Assembly: GCF_000092405.1 (NCBI RefSeq)
Contig: NC_014220.1
Coordinates: forward strand, 372,001 to 436,000
Length of the DNA stretch: 64,000 nucleotides
Direction: 5' to 3'
Source: Syntrophothermus lipocalidus DSM 12680
Lineage (GTDB): Bacteria; Bacillota; Syntrophomonadia; Syntrophomonadales; Syntrophothermaceae
The notes below the pieces were generated by a model that saw only the letters and a program-made list of their open reading frames with translations, did not search any database and was not told the DNA's origin. The translations under genes and the position numbers were made by a program. The first letter of the stretch is position 1; each line of letters starts with the position of its first letter. Positions 60,800-64,000 of the stretch are shown here, in pieces.

Positions 60800-62032
60800 A
60801 TGGACAGGGAAAGGATTCTCACGGTAAGCGAGCTCACCATGTATATAAAATCTCTCCTGGAAAATGATATGGTTTTGGCTTCTATATGGGTAAAAGGGGA
60901 AATATCTGATTTCAAGTATTATCAAAAATCGGGACACTCCTATTTCAGTCTCAAGGATGAAGGGGCTGTCATAAGTTGTGTGATGTTCCGGAGCCGAGCA
61001 AGGTCCTTACGGTTTGTGCCGGAGAACGGCATGAAGGTCATCGCTCTTGGCTACGTATCGGTATTCGAACGCAGCGGGCGCTACCAGCTGTACGTGGAAG
61101 ACCTGGAACCGGACGGCATCGGGGCTTTGTACCTGCAACTGCTCCAGCTTCGGCAAAGACTAGAAAAAGAAGGGCTGTTTTCTCCAGACAAAAAGAAACC
61201 GTTGCCGAAGTTCGCTAACAGGGTGGGGGTTGTTACATCTGCTGACGGGGCAGCTTTTAGGGATATTCTCAAGGTAATCCGGCAACGGCACCCGGGAGCG
61301 GTTGTGGTTCTTGCCCACAGTTCAGTGCAAGGAGAGTCGGCCCCCCAGGAGATAGCCCGTGCTATCCGCGCTTTGAACGAATACGGTGAAATAGATGTCA
61401 TCATCGTAGGACGTGGGGGCGGCTCCTTTGAAGATTTGTGGGCTTTCAATACCGAAGAAGTAGTAAGGGCCGTGAGTGCTTCTTCAGTACCGGTGATTTC
61501 GGCGGTGGGGCACGAAGTGGACTATTCGCTCTGCGACTTGGTGGCCGATGTACGAGCTGCTACCCCTACCCAGGCGGCCCAATTGGCTGTTCCAGATATA
61601 GAAGCCTTGCGTCAGGATTTGGCGTTGCTTCAAAGGCGGATGCGAAGAGCGATGGAGAGAAACATTGAGTCAAAGTGGCAGACCGTTGACTATTTTAGAG
61701 CCAGGAGAATATGGGCAGGACCAGACGGGCTCCTGCAACATCAGCGCTTGCGCGTGGGCGAATTACGGGAAAGGTTGTTGAAGGCGGCGAAATCCGATAT
61801 TGACCTTAGACGCCACGGATTGGAGAGTATCAGTGGGCGTCTGGATGCCTTAAGCCCGCTCAGGGTATTGGAGCGTGGATACGCGGTGGTGCGAAAGCCG
61901 GAAGCAGGAGAAGTTGTAAAAGGTGTAGAAAAGGTTCGCATCGGGGAACTGCTGGAGATAATACTGAGTGAAGGCAGAATGACAGTGGAGGTCAAAACAA
62001 AGGAGCAGGGTGAGGGATGGAAGAAATCGTAA
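60800..62032 (+). CDS. xseA: Exodeoxyribonuclease VII large subunit
   Basis: Single-strand DNA exonuclease subunit. N-terminal OB fold (ILTVSELTMYIKSLLEND, WVKGEISDFKYY), central catalytic domain with GVVTSADGAAFRDIL, IIVGRGGGSFEDLWAFN and SAVGHEVD, and a coiled-coil C-terminus. 410 residues. Overlaps xseB by 16 nt. Confidence 0.94.
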   Translation: MDRERILTVSELTMYIKSLLENDMVLASIWVKGEISDFKYYQKSGHSYFSLKDEGAVISCVMFRSRARSLRFVPENGMKVIALGYVSVFERSGRYQLYVEDLEPDGIGALYLQLLQLRQRLEKEGLFSPDKKKPLPKFANRVGVVTSADGAAFRDILKVIRQRHPGAVVVLAHSSVQGESAPQEIARAIRALNEYGEIDVIIVGRGGGSFEDLWAFNTEEVVRAVSASSVPVISAVGHEVDYSLCDLVADVRAATPTQAAQLAVPDIEALRQDLALLQRRMRRAMERNIESKWQTVDYFRARRIWAGPDGLLQHQRLRVGELRERLLKAAKSDIDLRRHGLESISGRLDALSPLRVLERGYAVVRKPEAGEVVKGVEKVRIGELLEIILSEGRMTVEVKTKEQGEGWKKS

Positions 62033-62241
62033 GCTTTGAAATGGCTTTAACCCGTTTGGAGGAAATAGTATTGCGGTTGGAAGAAGGAAACTTGTCGCTG
62101 GAAGAGAGCTTGACCATATTTCAAGAGGGGGTGGAGCTTCTGCGTTTCCTGGAGAAAAAGTTAAGGGAAGCAGAAGGAAGGGTGCTGAAACTTACGGCGG
62201 ATCTAGATTCTGGGTGGAAGGTAGCTCCGCTCGAAGGATAG
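62017..62241 (+). CDS. xseB: Exodeoxyribonuclease VII small subunit
   Basis: A 74-residue helical protein with SFEMALTRLEEIVLRLEEGNLSLEESL split over two helices, the usual XseB pattern, and FQEGVELL. It binds the XseA coiled coil. Start inside the 3' end of xseA. Confidence 0.93.
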   Translation: MEEIVSFEMALTRLEEIVLRLEEGNLSLEESLTIFQEGVELLRFLEKKLREAEGRVLKLTADLDSGWKVAPLEG

Positions 62242-62255
62242 GAGAGGAATGAAGA

Positions 62256-63161
62256 GTGGGTTTCAATGTTGTAACGTTCGAGGGGGAACTGGCTGACAAG
62301 AAGGCTTACGTAGAAAAGTTTATGCGTGAGTTTATGCCGCCCGAAAACGCATACCCCCAGGTAATTCACCGGGCTATGCACTACGCGGTTTTTAACGGTG
62401 GTAAGCGCTTACGCCCGATTTTGGTTTTGGAGTCGGCCCAGGTTGTAGGGAAAGACCTGACCCGCGCGTTACCCGTTGCGTGTGCTATGGAGATGATCCA
62501 TTCATATTCCTTGGTACACGATGACCTGCCGGCAATGGACGACGACGATTTGCGCCGGGGCAAGCCCACCTGTCATAAAGTGTTTGGCGAAGCCAATGCC
62601 ATCCTGACTGGGGATGCGTTGCTAACTTTAGCCTTCGAGATAATGACCGCTTGTGCTGAGTTGCCGGGGATGGAACCCAGGTACGTGGCAAAGGTTGTTC
62701 GGGAAACGGCCAGGGCGGTGGGCAGTTTAGGCATGGTGGGAGGGCAGGTATTGGACCTGGAGTTGGAAGGCAAAGATACTGACTTTTTTACCTTGAAAAC
62801 CCTTCACAGCAAGAAAACCGGGGCTTTGTTCCGAGCTTGTCTGCGGGCTGGAGCTTTGCTGTTTGGAGTGGAGGACGAAAGATTGCAGGCCCTCACCCGT
62901 TATGCCGAAAACTTCGGGCTCGCTTTTCAGATCACCGATGATATATTAGATGTTGAAGGCGATGAGAAGATAACAGGAAAACCGGTAGGTAGTGACGAGA
63001 AGAAGCAAAAGGTCACCTATCCTTCGTTATTAGGCATGGACGAGGCTAAGAAACTGGCAAAGTCGTCGGTAGAGGAAGCGGTCGAAAGCTTGAATGTTTT
63101 CGGAGCCGAAGCCGACTTCCTGCGCAACCTGGCCTTATACCTGCTTCATCGCAGGAGTTAG
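62256..63161 (+). CDS. ispA: Polyprenyl (farnesyl/geranyl) diphosphate synthase
   Basis: Condenses isopentenyl units. First Asp-rich motif DDLPAMDDDD with RRGKPT, second motif DDILD, plus GGKRLRP near the N-terminus. The FARM and SARM are those of short-chain FPP synthases. 301 residues, GTG start. dxs follows in the same direction, so the locus supplies isoprenoid precursors. Confidence 0.92.
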   Translation: MGFNVVTFEGELADKKAYVEKFMREFMPPENAYPQVIHRAMHYAVFNGGKRLRPILVLESAQVVGKDLTRALPVACAMEMIHSYSLVHDDLPAMDDDDLRRGKPTCHKVFGEANAILTGDALLTLAFEIMTACAELPGMEPRYVAKVVRETARAVGSLGMVGGQVLDLELEGKDTDFFTLKTLHSKKTGALFRACLRAGALLFGVEDERLQALTRYAENFGLAFQITDDILDVEGDEKITGKPVGSDEKKQKVTYPSLLGMDEAKKLAKSSVEEAVESLNVFGAEADFLRNLALYLLHRRS

Positions 63162-63452
63162 CCACTGATGAACACAGATTGTATAAGATACCCACAGATG
63201 TTGTTATCTTAATAGCTGATTCCTGGCTCTGGGAATAGTGATTTCTTACCAAATGCACAGTGACATCGTTATTTTTGATTAGTTTGAGGTGCACTTTCCT
63301 GTATCAAGCCGGTGTTATGGCTGAAGAGCTGATGACTATTTTCTTTCCTCAGCATCAAGAAAATCACCTGGTTTATAATAAAATCTGTGTATATCAGTGA
63401 AAATCTGTGTGCATCTGTGGCTATTTTCCAAGTTCTGCGTTAATCAGCGTCT
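63157..63452. repeat. Island bounded by inverted decamer arms, between ispA and dxs
   Basis: The left arm GTTAGCCACTGATGAACACAG starts at the ispA stop (63157). The right arm has units ATCTGTGTAT (63382), ATCAGTGAAA, ATCTGTGTGC, ATCTGTGGCT, then after 11 nt TTCTGCGTTA and ATCAGCGTCT (to 63452). Both unit versions occur side by side here. The interior of about 200 nt contains no gene. Confidence 0.78.
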
Positions 63453-63492
63453 AAATCAAATAAGTTAAAGCTTCCTTAAGGGGGCGGAACTG

Positions 63493-64000
63493 TTGGGGCG
63501 TATTTTGGACACCATCGATTCCCCGTCTGACCTGAAAAATTTAAAAGTACCACAACTTGAAGAGCTGGCGGGTGAGATCCGAGAGATTCTAGTGAACACG
63601 GTAGCAGAAAATGGAGGGCATCTGGCAGCTAACCTGGGTGTGGTGGAGCTAACTTTGGCTCTCCATCACGTGCTCGATACGCCTAGGGATAAAATAATTT
63701 GGGATGTGGGGCACCAGTGCTACACTCACAAGGTAATTACTGGAAGAAAGAACGAGATTCACACCCTGCGTAGATTTAAAGGGTTGAGCGGTTTTCCTAA
63801 GGTGGAGGAAAGTATATACGATGTTTTCAATACCGGTCACAGCAGCACATCTATTTCTGCAGCCTTGGGAATGGCGTTGGCCCGAGACCTGCAACGGGAA
63901 AGGTTCAGGATCGTAGCGGTTATTGGGGATGGTGCTTTGACCGGGGGCATGGCTTTTGAAGCCTTGAACCACGCCGGGCACCAGGGATGTGACCTTACGG
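63493..64000 (+). CDS. dxs: 1-deoxy-D-xylulose-5-phosphate synthase, N-terminal part
   Basis: First enzyme of the MEP isoprenoid pathway, thiamine-diphosphate dependent. Visible motifs: [52 protein letters not shown] and the cofactor motif [21 protein letters not shown] start at 63493 with AAGGGGGCGG 6-7 nt upstream. 169 codons are in the window; the gene runs off the right edge. Confidence 0.93.
   Translation, partial: MGRILDTIDSPSDLKNLKVPQLEELAGEIREILVNTVAENGGHLAANLGVVELTLALHHVLDTPRDKIIWDVGHQCYTHKVITGRKNEIHTLRRFKGLSGFPKVEESIYDVFNTGHSSTSISAALGMALARDLQRERFRIVAVIGDGALTGGMAFEALNHAGHQGCDLT

Overview
This window looks like a chromosomal segment of a spore-forming, Gram-positive anaerobe of the class Clostridia. 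The support is a SigK gene, a complete spoIIIA operon, strong AGGAGG-type ribosome binding sites, many GTG/TTG starts, and the conserved order spoIIIA - accBC - asp23 - nusB - xseAB - ispA - dxs. A membrane-bound uptake [NiFe] hydrogenase, nickel uptake genes and FolD paralogues suggest an H2- and C1-metabolising anaerobe. Syntrophomonadales-like is my guess; nothing here proves the species.

Layout. (1) 1-8.4 kb: phosphate regulon: tail of pstS, a class B penicillin-binding protein, phoP-phoR, a four-repeat PhoP box, pstCAB-phoU, and a 69-residue protein built from a duplicated motif. (2) 8.4-15.5 kb, minus strand: nickel/cobalt ECF transporter (cbiMNQO type), a CooT-DUF4198 fusion, an FmdE-family protein, a DUF3842 protein and a LytTR two-component system. 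(3) 15.8-25.9 kb, plus strand: hypAB, [NiFe] hydrogenase small and large subunits, cytochrome b, maturation protease, hypFCDE. Regions 2 and 3 diverge and together form a nickel acquisition, hydrogenase assembly and electron-export island. (4) 26.1-43.4 kb: sigK, a YqeG-type phosphatase, and an aromatic amino-acid locus (aroE, aroC, aroK, aroB, aroQ) interleaved with a partial type IV pilus set (pseudopilin, pilB, pilX-like, pilM, pilN, pilO) and tldD/pmbA, then an M24 peptidase and efp. (5) 43.6-52.6 kb: FapA-like protein, an unknown protein and spoIIIAA-AH. (6) 53.0-64.0 kb: carboxyltransferase-BCCP fusion plus biotin carboxylase, Asp23/AmaP/DUF2273, nusB, a Kae1-like protein, two tandem FolD paralogues, xseAB, a prenyl synthase and the start of dxs.

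Three things stand out. The two adjacent FolD paralogues have complementary defects: the first has lost the catalytic Lys/Gln/Asp but keeps the cofactor site, the second the reverse, which suggests a bifunctional enzyme split in two. The intergenic DNA carries a dispersed repeat made of ten-base units (ATCWGYGNNN), often as inverted arms that start at gene stop codons and enclose islands of other repeats, including two copies of a palindromic element whose core is flipped relative to its flank and a 133-bp element with 18-bp inverted ends. A nickel-binding CooT domain is fused to a DUF4198 domain that has no signal peptide. No rRNA, tRNA, CRISPR array, prophage or transposase gene was seen.
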